A DNA stretch of 64,000 bases from Moniliophthora roreri. Taxonomy: Eukaryota; Basidiomycota; Agaricomycetes; Agaricales; Marasmiaceae. A program made the position numbers and the translations under genes. Location of the stretch: contig LATX02000154.1 in the NCBI GenBank assembly GCA_001466705.2, positions 434,001 through 498,000 of the forward strand, written 5' to 3'. The notes beneath the pieces are model-generated. The model was not told the origin of the DNA. It made no database searches and saw only the letters and a program-made list of their open reading frames with translations. Position 1 is the first letter of the stretch. Every line of letters begins with the position of its first letter. This document shows positions 22,378 to 32,543 of the stretch, piece after piece.

Positions 22378-25093
22378 ATGACAGACCCGCGGCGCCCGCG
22401 GCTGCCAGTTTTTCCGCTCACGCAGGCTTTCTCCCTGACCACCACGCAGAGCGCTGACAAGATGAGCTACATGCGTTCAACGTCTTTCTCTCCCGTTCGA
22501 GTTTCATCTCCTCCTGCCCAGATGACTCCTAGATTCTCAAATCAACACTGCCCTTCAACATTTCGCCAGGATCTCGACGGGATAGACGAGCTGGACGAGG
22601 AGCAAGAAGTCGAGCAACAACCAGAAGAACTACCTCCAGTTTCCAGCTCTCCATCGACCGCTTTGATAGAACCTCATATCTATGATTCATCGCCTGATTA
22701 TTTGGATTTTACGAAAATCGACGCCTGCCACGATCCTTTCAGACCCAAGCACGAAGGACATCTCAATGCGGATTACTCATTCTTTGAGGACTTACACGAA
22801 CGGTTAACTAGAGCTGCCGAAGGAGACATGATACGAGATACGGGCTTACCGTTTACAGACATACAGGTGGCAGATCCATCGATTCCAAAAAGGTGTCGTA
22901 CGTGTTATTTATCCTTCCTTTACCGTACTAAATGAAATTTTGTCAGGAATCTGAAGAAACGAGCCAGAGCCACGTCTTCAACACAGTTGACAAGTACTGC
23001 GCACGATTCCTCTGGAGGAAAACGGGTGAAAACTTCAGGTCATATCGATACGCTAGAGTCCGCGAGGAAAACTTCAAGCTTACTCGACGAGACAGAGGTG
23101 GATGCCAATATTCTTTTTTCTAGAACTATCGCTGAATATATGCGTTTTCAGCCAACACTCCTAACCATCGACGAGATCTGCGGACTACCACCGCGCCAGG
23201 GATTTGCATCGACCACAGCTACGGCAAGGCGTGCTTTATCGCTTAGGTCTGCGGACGGGGAGAAGGGGAACGAGGAGAAAGAGAAGGAAAGTCTTAGTCA
23301 AAGCTCTGGGTTTGATTGAGGAACTAACGATACGCGCATGCATGATACAGGCTCTGCCAGAGGATTGGGTACCGACTGTTCCGTCTTCGCCAGCACTTCC
23401 TATTAGCATCGCTCCTTCAAGACTCATTACACGGAAGCTTCAAGGTGAAGACAACGCCAAGTTTTCAGAGAAAACGCAAACATTCTATGCCGATTTGGAT
23501 ATGGACCAAGGCACAGATACTGATGCGGGTACTGACGATGAAGCTGAAGTGCATATACCCATTATCGCACCACCTCCAGATCATGTTGCTGCTTCACCCT
23601 TATCGGGGCAGGCACAAGCCAAATTGAGGCTGGTAAGGCTGATGGAAAGAGAATCGGAGATGCGAAAGGTCGACGATCTCGAGAATTCCATAGGTCTGGA
23701 TATCGAATGGAAATCTTTTGGTGTACCGCAACAGCTGGGCGAGGAGATTGTAAAGTGGATTTTGGAGGTATGCTGGGCCGCTTCTTTTCAGGAAGCCAAC
23801 CGACTTGATTTGTAATGTATTATAGGTCCTACCTCGAAACCAGTATTCCAACGATAGATCCTCTACCGAAAGCTCTTCAACAATGTCATCGCGTTCTTCC
23901 TCCGTTTCATCACGATCCGACTCGCTCTCTCCATCTGAATATCACCTCTACACTCCATCTCCGTCTCCTCCCAGATTCAAAAGTTCTCCAACTTCATCTT
24001 CGCAGAACTCGTACTACGTCTCCTCACCTCGGAACTGGAAAATGTCACAAGAGAAAGGCTTCGATAACCTCATTAATCAACTCAAGTACTCCCCAGAAAC
24101 GAGATGGATGGGCATTTTCTATCTGATGAGATTCTTCTGGTGCTTGACTTGCAAAGGTTACGATGACTATGACAGGGGAAAAACTCAAGAAAGTATCGTG
24201 AGCAAACTGGCTGTCAAGGAGGAGCATTTTACTAGTATGATGTGGGATATTGCTGTTGGATGTCTTGCGTTGAGCGTCAAGGTATGCTTCCTCTTGCGTA
24301 CGAGTGTCGTGGACCGAAAGCTAATGATAGCGATGAACTGCAACAGATGCGAAGAGACTTTTTACCGCCTCTCTTTCCGGTATACTCGTGCGTGTTTGAG
24401 GAACTGGCACCTCCTTGTCGAGGATTTGGCGGTGTTTCGTATGGAGAGCTCGAGGTGATGTGTCGCTGCTTTGTCGGCCCATTTCTGGTCCAACTAATTG
24501 TGCGCACAGTCTGCCCAACGACTCATCTTATTTGGACTCAACTATAACCTTGGAAGCTCACCTCAAGCAGTGCTCGATGAACTATGGATCTCTGTACCTG
24601 CGTTCCAAGAAGTGATCTCGCAAGCGGAATGGGCAAGAGTTCAAGTAGAAACATGGAAGATCCTCCTGAAAGCGGTGAAATCCCCAAACGTACTTGTATG
24701 GACGGTATCAGAGCTGACGGGTGTGGCATGTGTGATGGGCGTCGAGGAGACATTGGTGAAGAGATGGGAGGCGGAAATGTCGTGGATGGATGTGTTTGAG
24801 CGTGAGAGAGCGACTGCGTTGGATCAACAAGGTCTAGTGGAGGACGATGATGAGGGTGTATCTGCAAGCTCGAATGCTATTGCGATCAAACATGCAAAGG
24901 AAACTAGGAAAGGGCGAATTGAGAGGGCGAGCCTGGAATGCCGGGGGTTGGACGAGGATGTCAAAGCCGTGCTCAGTATCAGTAATGTGAGTCTTAATGC
25001 ATAATCTCCTTCAGGGTATATTACTTATTTTCGTTCCAGGTCATGTACCGGCGGTGTCGGAAATGGTTGAAGAGTTACAGAAAATCGCTATGA
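22378..25093 (+). CDS. conserved fungal protein with cyclin-box-like region, multi-exon
   Basis: The N-terminal third is Ser/Pro/Gln-rich and includes a basic, nuclear-localisation-like KKRARA. A Ser-rich linker (SSRSSSVSSRSDSLSPSE) precedes a helical region: RWMGIFYLMRFFWCL, then WDIAVGCLALSVK, RRDFLPPLFPVYS and ELE|SAQRLILFGLNYNLGSSPQAVLDELW. This order of helices resembles a cyclin fold, but the match is weak and no CDK-contact motif is clear. Introns are visible near 22890, 23765-23826, 24283-24346, 24456-24511 and 24988-25040; the one near 23250 is uncertain. The end YRRCRKWLKSYRKSL, stop at 25091-25093, is strongly basic. The start may be the ATG at 22378 or 22462. It is convergent with the lectin gene 270 bp away. 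Confidence 0.55.
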
Positions 25094-25365
25094 TGGCTGC
25101 GCTATTCGGATTCGGATTCTGACTCGCTATAGATTCTTTTCTACGCTGTTGCTTCTCATGGAACAATGGATGGACGGATTGATGTATTTGCTATGGACGT
25201 TGGTGTTGAATGCTCGTTCCGATTGTAATTGCGCACTGTATCATGGATTCAATAGACACTTCACTTGTATTTCATTCCAAAGAAACATTCAAATGGGTTA
25301 CATGAATTGGTTGGCGACAAGAGTGATGTATGATTCCGATGATGCTTTCAATCTTGGAAGTGTGT

Positions 25366-25971
25366 TCAAACTGAGGATTCCAGAAATGAGAACATATTAT
25401 CTTTGAAACGGAGGTCGTTCTCACCTTCCTCGAACTTCCAGCATTGATGCTTCCCTTCCCACTTGGTCCACAACGTGACCTTTGTTCCAGGATTGGCGTT
25501 TCCGTGGTCAGAAAGGTCCAGGTTCATTGCCGTCGGAGCATTAGGCACGAAAATTCTGTAATGAGTATGACCTGCGTCAGTGACACCTTCTTTACGCGGT
25601 AGCATAACGACAACTCGCCTATAGACACTTCCGTCCTGTTCATCAGGACGGATATCCCATTGAACGGGTTGGTTAACACCGATGACAGGGGTACCGTCTT
25701 GAACCTCTCCATCGAGGCCGAGATACTTGCCAGTACCGCAGCGGAAAGTCCAGTGACCGCTGGAATTGTCGAGATACCACTATGAAGGAAGCAGTAGCTG
25801 TCAGTCAGCGTCCGTCATGGAATAGAGTCGAATAAAGGCTTTTACCTTCTGGTTGTTACCGCCGTTCGCAGTGAATCCTGAAACAGAGACGCCATCTGTC
25901 CCGCTAAGGTCGAGGACAGTGCCCGCCTTGACGTTGACGATTCTGTAGGAGCGACCGGATTGGATTGCCAT
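25366..25971 (-). CDS. ricin-B-type beta-trefoil lectin-like protein 1
   Basis: Starts at 25971 (ATGGCAATCC) and encodes about 145 residues without a signal peptide. It shows trefoil features: YRIVNVKAGTVLDLSG, then NNQKWYLDN, a GKYLGLDG turn, AMNLDLSDHGNANPG and the final W..KHQCWKFEE. Family members bind galactose or related sugars and are common cytosolic defence lectins in mushrooms. Introns lie at 25780-25845, 25556-25618 and 25371-25424. The last leaves a terminal coding exon of only 5 nt (TT plus stop), matching the WKFERV end of the paralogue at 38.5 kb. The middle intron begins GC (TATAG|gcgagt) if the paralogue's conserved intron position is used; a GT-AG alternative exists nearby. 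Confidence 0.75.
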
Positions 25972-27092
25972 GATAGGTGATGGAGAAAGTGAGGCTGGAT
26001 GGGGGTTGTCTTTTATAGTGCTAGGGTGGGTGCATGCACATTAGGGGTCCGTACGCAACTTGTCTTGCGATCGCGAGACTGGTCTGGCCCTTCATCGCCA
26101 CCTAAAATTAGCACGAGTCAGACTGACTATGAATACTGACAGCTCCTGATGGCAGGTCTTGTGAGAGCATGGAAGATGTGCCAATATTCAGAAGGCACGG
26201 AAAGCTACGACTTGCCAGTATCAGAGTTCAATCTGGACTGCCGCCTCCTTACATAAAGGGTCTATGTCTCCACCGCCGTTGATTACGCATCATGAATGTC
26301 TAGGCAATCCTATTTTTACAGTCATTAGATTCTGTCAAATTTGACTTGTGTCACCCAAGTCATGGAATGATGACAAGGCAGCCAAATCAAAAGTCCACGT
26401 TGTCTCATTATTTTCCGGATCAGGAGTTCTAGTCAGCTCTAACCTTCGTAGGGCCACTTACATCGCTCTCTGCTCTTAATGCCTTCTGCATGCGTCATAT
26501 ATTCGGTGATGATGGCTGGAACATCGATTCTCATGGCATCTTGAGCTGGTCGTTCATTGAAAAGCCGCGTTCAGCAACGTCCATTTATCCAGATAAAGGC
26601 CCAGTCAAAGTCCTTGGTCAATTCCACGTCAGGCTGAAGGACTTTCAGACTCCCAGAAAGACAAAAAGAGGTTCGAAATGTACCATATCCCTCGCTTTCT
26701 TTCATGACGGTGCAGAAACTAAAGTTGTTGTGATGCGGGCTGCCTGCCGGAAGATGCAGGATGACGCAATGTTCGACTGCTAACATCCTTCTTGGCCAAA
26801 ATCACCCATTCAACGGTTCCACGAAAAAATATTTTACGCCTCGCCGCGGCTCTCCTATGGCTCTCAGTACAACCCTTCATACATGGCCTCACTCTATAAA
26901 CTTTGAGAAAGCTCAGACTTCTGATTACTCGACATGCGTCCAACCCTGCGGCAGATTGCTCTAATCCTAGTAACACCCGCCCTTGAAAAATTGTATTCAT
27001 CAAGAGATGACTATCACAATTGATTCGATTAACCATGTATGCTATAGCCCGGGATCGCCCCACCGCTCTCCCTGCGTTTCCCTCAACTTCCC
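25972..27092. other. no confident gene
   Basis: Contains the lectin 1 promoter side and the upstream region of the tandem glycosyltransferase-like gene. A 97-codon plus-strand frame at 26490-26783 starts with ATG and is polar and basic, with no known domain. Its antisense frame is also open, which lowers its value. I call no gene. Confidence 0.35.
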
Positions 27093-28439
27093 ATGTCCTT
27101 TCTATGGCGACGACGTAGGCCAGGACTACGACACCCCCTACTCCTCTCTAGTTTGATCCTTTTTTTCGTCGCGACATATGAGCTTCACCTCAGATGGCGA
27201 TACAACTCATGGCTGCTCGACTTGGAAGCTTACAACCAACAAGTTGTTCACGAAAGCAGCGTCCCCCTACACCACCCTCCCAGAATTCTCTTAGTCTCTT
27301 CCCTTTTCCCGCTATCCACATCCAAACATACCTGGTCGCAGTACTCGGAATGGCTCAATAACTTTGTCTCTCTGAGCGACACACCCATATACCTCTTCCT
27401 ACCCGCTGCAGTCGCATCAGAACTCCTCCCCAAGCCCCTACCTCCCAACCTTACAATAAATACCACATACAACCACATATGGGACTTACCGCCAGTCTCC
27501 CAAATACAATCCTCTTTCAAGGAGATGTGGCACCAAGACCGTGAAAGGGATATTCACGGCCCAGAGCTATACGCTATTTGGAGCGCAAAGCCTTGGTTTA
27601 CCGAGCAGGGCATGAAAAATATGGGCGGCGCTGACAGATGGGATTATGTTTTTTGGAATGATGCAGGGTCATTTCGTGTCCCACATCCTTTCAAGGCTTG
27701 GCCAGCGCCCGAGAGGATCCATCAGATTTGGGAGCGGGTCGGTGGGAGGGAAGAAAGCAAGATAATTTTTCCAATTTTTGACATGTTCAAGCCGAGGGAT
27801 AGGTATTGGAAGGAGGAGGATGGTCCAATTGACGAGGAGGTCAGCATCGGTGAGTCGCTATTTCGTGTAGTTCATTCTTCCTCCAACTAACTGTTTATCA
27901 ACAACTTGAATATAGGCAGCTTCTTTGGCGGCCCACCGTCTGCAGTCGAGTGGTATACATCTATGTTTTACGCGTATAGGGATCATTACATATCGAAATC
28001 CTCCTTTATCGGAAAGGATCAGACGTTCATCAATTCACTCATCTTGCTCTTCCCATCCCGATTCATCGGAATCTACCTCAACTACCCGCATTCCCCAGCT
28101 TGGACGCTTCCTTCTTCGGTGTTGAATCATCGATGGTTGAGGTACATGCGAAAAAAGTACCTGACTACCTGGGTAGAAACACGGGCTTTGGGAAGGTGTA
28201 AATCAGAGTACACATACTACCAGTTCTTCCTTGCGGACAAGGCCTCTCGGAGCGAACTGCAAGAAAAATGGCTCGTGGAAGCGCGAGATAACTGGGATGA
28301 TCGATATGGGAATGGGGATAAACCTGAGGAAATTGATAGATGTAGGTTGACGGAAGCGATTTCGTTTGAAGATGCTCTTCGAGGAGATGATGTTTTCGGA
28401 CACGATTGGAATCCGCCTCATCGGAATTTGTTGTTATGA
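27093..28439 (+). CDS. HtrL/YibB-like putative glycosyltransferase, type II membrane protein (paralogue 2)
   Basis: Exons 27093-27849 and 27916-28439 with a GTGAGT...TATAG intron; about 426 residues. The N-terminus is strongly basic (LWRRRRPGLRH), followed by a hydrophobic segment (PLLLSSLILFFVATYEL) that fits a type II anchor. Then RILLVSSLFPLS, TPIYLFLPAA, AKPWFTEQGMKNM....WDYVFWNDAGSFR, WPAPERIHQIW and SFFGGPPSAVEWY follow, as in paralogue 1. The acidic motif reads WNDAG instead of WIDAD, so the putative metal or sugar-nucleotide site is slightly changed. N-glycosylation sequons (NLT, NTT) are present. It is nearly identical in layout to the gene at 29909 and clearly a tandem duplicate. 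Confidence 0.65.
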
Positions 28440-29908
28440 GTAAATAAGTACGTTCCACCAGAGGGCAAAACCCAGGTCATTAAGGTGTAATATTGCCGGG
28501 GTCACCCCATTGCTTTTGCAGCGTGCTTCGGTTGATAATCAGATGAGTACCAAGAACAACCAACTTTGTTGATCTCAGAACTTGCAGACCATAGACACGG
28601 GAGACGAATGTAGACCACCGATGAAATGCCAAGGAGGTGGGCTATGACGATAACTATAGACTTGCCGCAGTGGGGCCATCAGGGTCAGATGGCAAGTACG
28701 AGTCCGTTTTCTGGCGTCCGGGCATTGTAGCTAACCGACGATGAGAACGAACGACGGAACGAACCAAACAAAACTATCTATCGGCATCTATCGGACCACA
28801 ACTTTCCCACCCATCTTATACCTTTCCGTATAAAGAAAAAACTGGCACAGAAGAAGGCGAATCCTCGTAAACTCGTCGGACTCGTAACAGTTACCCGTTT
28901 CAGCATAGTGGGAGACAATCACGAGGCTCGCTTTTCCCGCTACTCCCATCATCGCTGCCGCTGCCAGAAAAGAAATAAGGCGTGTTAAGCCATACACAGG
29001 CACGTCACGTCACCTCCCTCTAGTACCTCTCAGCGTCTTGGCTGAATGTTTTCAAAAGGTAGTCAAGTTCTTCACCTTGCATTCCTAAAGAGCGAACGTT
29101 CAGCTATCAAGAAGGCTTTCTTACTGGTGTGTTCAACGCTCCAAAGTTCCAAAGCACGCCGAGACGACACAGGGCTGGGCACCATCAATCTCGCTGCTTT
29201 TCAATAGCCTGAACGCTGAAGCCAATTGTTCTCTGTTCTCGTGCCCAAGCAGGATGCATCTAGCACTAGTACAAAAGGAATGTTACAACTTTACCAATCG
29301 AGATTTGAAACGAGATTTTGGACTGATTCAGTTCCGCTCATCCCAGTTACACACGACCGGAAGTTGGTACGATTCCCAATAGCTGTGAGCGGGATGTCGA
29401 AATTTTTTGTTGATCGCATGTGATGGTCAAGCAGGCAGTGCTTGCCGACTTTTCGCCCCTTTTAGGCATTCTCCGGCCCCTTCCGGTAGTCAGACGCCCC
29501 CTTTCCTCGCTCACGGTCAGACTCTTTTGGTGCTGTTCCACTTGGAGTACATACTAGTCGTAAGCCTTATCAAGTCTGCTCGCATTTGGATGAGGAAGGG
29601 ATGACAGATAGCTCAGTAGACTGGCAGCCTTTTTGCGTTCAGACCTAAATTGCGGCATCACACTTTTTCGGCGAAAAGTGGCTAAAAAGGCTAAACAAAG
29701 CGGACCAAAGCAACCAAGGTCACGTGCTAAATCTTTCTGATGGACCTGAACGTGGTGCCTATTCAGTGGCCAACAAGGAAGCATGGGCAGTGCCCGAGTA
29801 CTTACGACTGTGCTGATGGGAGCTCCATGAGTTTGATTACTACCACTTCGATTTATATTGTACGGGTCGAGCAGTGGATACCCGCCTCGCCATTCCACTC
29901 AACCTCCC
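28440..29908. other. intergenic region between tandem duplicates, no gene seen
   Basis: About 1.5 kb with only short, overlapping frames on both strands. The last 30-40 bp before the next start (ACTCAACCTCCCATG) resemble the sequence before the 27093 start (CCTCAACTTCCCATG), so the duplication includes at least a little promoter DNA. Otherwise I see nothing. Confidence 0.4.
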
Positions 29909-31250
29909 ATGTCCTCTCTATGGCGGCGACGTAGGCTAGGACTACGACATCTCCTCTTCATCTCTGTTTTGGTACTTTTTTTCGCTACAACGTATGAGCT
30001 TCACCTCAGATGGCGATACAGCTCGTGGCTGCTCGACTTGGAAGCTTACAACCAACAAGTTGTTCACGAAAGTAGCGTCCCCCTACACCACCCTCCCAGA
30101 ATTCTTCTGGTCTCTTCTCTTTTTCCATTATCTAAATCGAAACATAGCTGGTCAGAATACTCGCAATGGCTCAATTACTTCACCTCTCTACATGACACGC
30201 CGATATACCTCTTCCTACCCGCTGCAGTTGCATCAGAACTCCTTCCCGGACCCCTACCTCCCAACCTTACAATCAACACGACATACAACCACATATGGGA
30301 CTTACCACCAGTCTCACAAGTACATTCTTCCTTTGAGGAGATGTGGCACCTAGACCGTGAAAAGAATATTCATGGCGCAGAACTATACGCTGTTTGGAGC
30401 GCAAAGCCTTGGTTTACCGAACAGGGCATGAAAAATATGGGCGGTGCTGACAGATGGGACTATGTCTTTTGGAATGACGCAGGATCATTTCGTGATCCGC
30501 ATCCTTTCAAAGCCTGGCCAGCGCCCGAGAGGATCCATCGAATTTGGGAGCAGGTCGGTGGACGGGGAGAAAGCAAGGTATTCTTTCCCATCTTTAACAC
30601 GTTTAAGCCGAGGGATAGGTATTGGAAGGAAGAAGATGGTCCAGTTGACGAGGAGATCAGCATAGGTGAGTCCCCAGTTCGTCTACTTGGTTCTTTCCTA
30701 CAAACTGCTAACTACGAACATAGGCAGCTTCTTCGGTGGTCCACCATCTGCAATCGAGTGGTATACATCTGTGTTTTACACATATAGGGATTATTACATA
30801 TCAAAATCCTTCTTCGTCGGGAAAGATCAGACGTTCATCAATGCACTCATCTTACTCTTCCCATCCCGATTCATTGGAGTTCACCACAACTACCCGCATT
30901 CCGTAGCATGGAGACTTCCCTCTTCGGTGCTGGATCATCGGTGGTTGAGGTACATACGAAAAAAGTACCTAACATCTTGGTTAGTGACACGGGCTTTGGG
31001 AAGGTGTAAATCAGAATACATGTACTATCAGTTCTTTCTCGCGGACAAGGCCTCTCGGGACGAACTGCAAGAAAAATGGCTTGTGGAGGCGCGAGATATT
31101 TGGGATGATTTGTATCGGAATAGGGATGATGAGGAGATTGATAGATGTAGAATGACGGAACCGATTTCGTTTGAATATTCTCTTCGGAGAGAAGATGTTT
31201 TCGGACGTGATTGGAAGCCACCTCATCGGAGTCTTGTTATAAGTAGCTGA
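29909..31250 (+). CDS. HtrL/YibB-like putative glycosyltransferase, type II membrane protein (paralogue 3)
   Basis: Exons 29909-30665 and 30724-31250 with a GTGAGT...CATAG intron; about 427 residues. The ATG at 29909 is chosen by alignment with paralogue 2 (both begin MS.LWRRRR.GLRH); the open frame extends further upstream without support. It shares the anchor, the RILLVSSLFPLS block, WDYVFWNDAGSFR, WPAPERIHRIW, SFFGGPPSAIEWY and the GRCKSEYMYYQFFLAD region with paralogue 2. Differences are scattered substitutions, so both appear to be maintained as functional genes. Confidence 0.65.
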
Positions 31251-31308
31251 ATAGATGTACCGTATTCGTTAGAACCGTACCAAAAACTCCTGGAAGTCAT
31301 ACTGGTAT

Positions 31309-31389
31309 TAGCAGCAACTTGTTTCGATCAAGTGACCTCGGGGTATCACATAATATGGGCCCCGCGCGCTACCACTGCGCCATGCTGCT
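31309..31389 (-). tRNA. initiator tRNA-Met (CAT), 9-nt intron, copy 1
   Basis: Read on the minus strand, this is a perfect cloverleaf: acceptor AGCAGCA/TGCTGCT, D arm GCGC-AGTGGTA-GCGC, anticodon stem CGGGG/CCCCG with loop CCCATAA, and T arm ACTTG-ATCGAAA-CAAGT. A 9-nt intron follows the base after the anticodon. The A1-T72 pair and the T loop starting with A (ATCGAAA) are marks of a eukaryotic initiator. It is identical to the copy at 39672-39752. A short T run follows downstream (complement of AAAAA near 31282). Confidence 0.92.
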
Positions 31390-31482
31390 CTAAAGGTTAC
31401 GTTATAGCAAGAATACTGTATTCTCAAGAATGACTTAGAGATACAACGCAATTATTATCTTTCATTGTTAACCCACGATCGC

Positions 31483-32543
31483 TCATCCGCGGAAAGGAGC
31501 AGGGCCTGGAACCTAGAAAGCATCATATTAGTCAACGTCCACAACCGAGATAGCGACCACTACGACCACCAGATTCAACGTACCTTGTAGGAAGTCGGGA
31601 TAGGATAATAAATATTGACCGTGAGACCTGGATCTATCCACAGCGTCAGCTCTGTAAATAAAATGATGATGAAGGGCGCATAGGAGTACCAGAAGCAGAA
31701 ACATATCCTGGAATCGATACTTTGGCCGGATTAGCTTTCCCTCCTCCAGTGATGTTGATCTGGGCACAAGAGATGTAGAATTGAGGTGCGCCGGCGACGT
31801 GAAGACCAATTTGTTCGATTCTGTACGGTGATCGAGTGGTGAGTGGTGAGTGAACTTCAAGGGAAAATACTCGGTTGCACGAACCTGACGAGGTACTGAG
31901 GAAGACATATGAGCAAGGAGAGAAACCTGAGAAAACGGAAACGACGTACTTCGCCAGGAGGAACGCTCGAAGGGATCGTAGTGGTCAACTGGTTCGCATT
32001 GAAGTCGGTGAACTGGAAAGGGTTAAAGGTGGCACCCCATTCTGCGATCTCCATCATATAATTAGTAACGAAATTGCACGAGGGTCGGGTGGACTAACCT
32101 TGAACCAGTTGGCACCGCTACCGTCCCAGCTAGCGGCTGAACCAGGAGCCTTTCCCAAGTAGATAGCAGCAGGTCCCTAGTAGGCACCGGGGATTAGTTA
32201 TAGGTCAAAAGTGACGCCATAAAAAAGGGTGTACCTGGTGATAAAGCGTGTTGTCAAGCTTGAAACCAATGGTGCTTCCAGCTGCGACTGTAACAGTCTG
32301 TGAAGCTGGCGTGGGATTAACATTGCAAGTTACATCCCTGGAAGTCACGTCCGTAACAGGGCTGTTGTTCAGAGGTTGACGAACGGCCGCCGTGGACGTC
32401 GTGCTACCTGCGATCAAGGTGGTCCAGATGTCTGTGGGTGGGGAGTCAGTGTATATCAACAGGAGAAGGAAACCAGGAAGCCTACAATGAGCTGAGGCTG
32501 TCTGCAACAGACAAAAGGAGACGAGGATGGCGGTGAGCTTCAT
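31483..32543 (-). CDS. AA9 lytic polysaccharide monooxygenase (former GH61)
   Basis: Secreted copper enzyme that oxidatively cleaves cellulose or related glucans; about 230 residues and no CBM1. The start is at 32543, and the signal peptide MKLTAILVSFCLLQTASA is followed by the mature N-terminal His that forms the histidine brace. The codon after this His is split by an intron (32432-32485), giving HYIWTTL. Family marks: LYHQGPAAIYLGKAPG (second His), SWDGSG..WFK, IAEWGATFNPFQFTDFN, PPGEYLVR|IEQIGLH, and APQFYISCAQINITGGG with the axial Tyr. The tail SYKVPGPAPFRG ends at 31483. About seven introns are visible with GT-AG borders. Confidence 0.88.
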
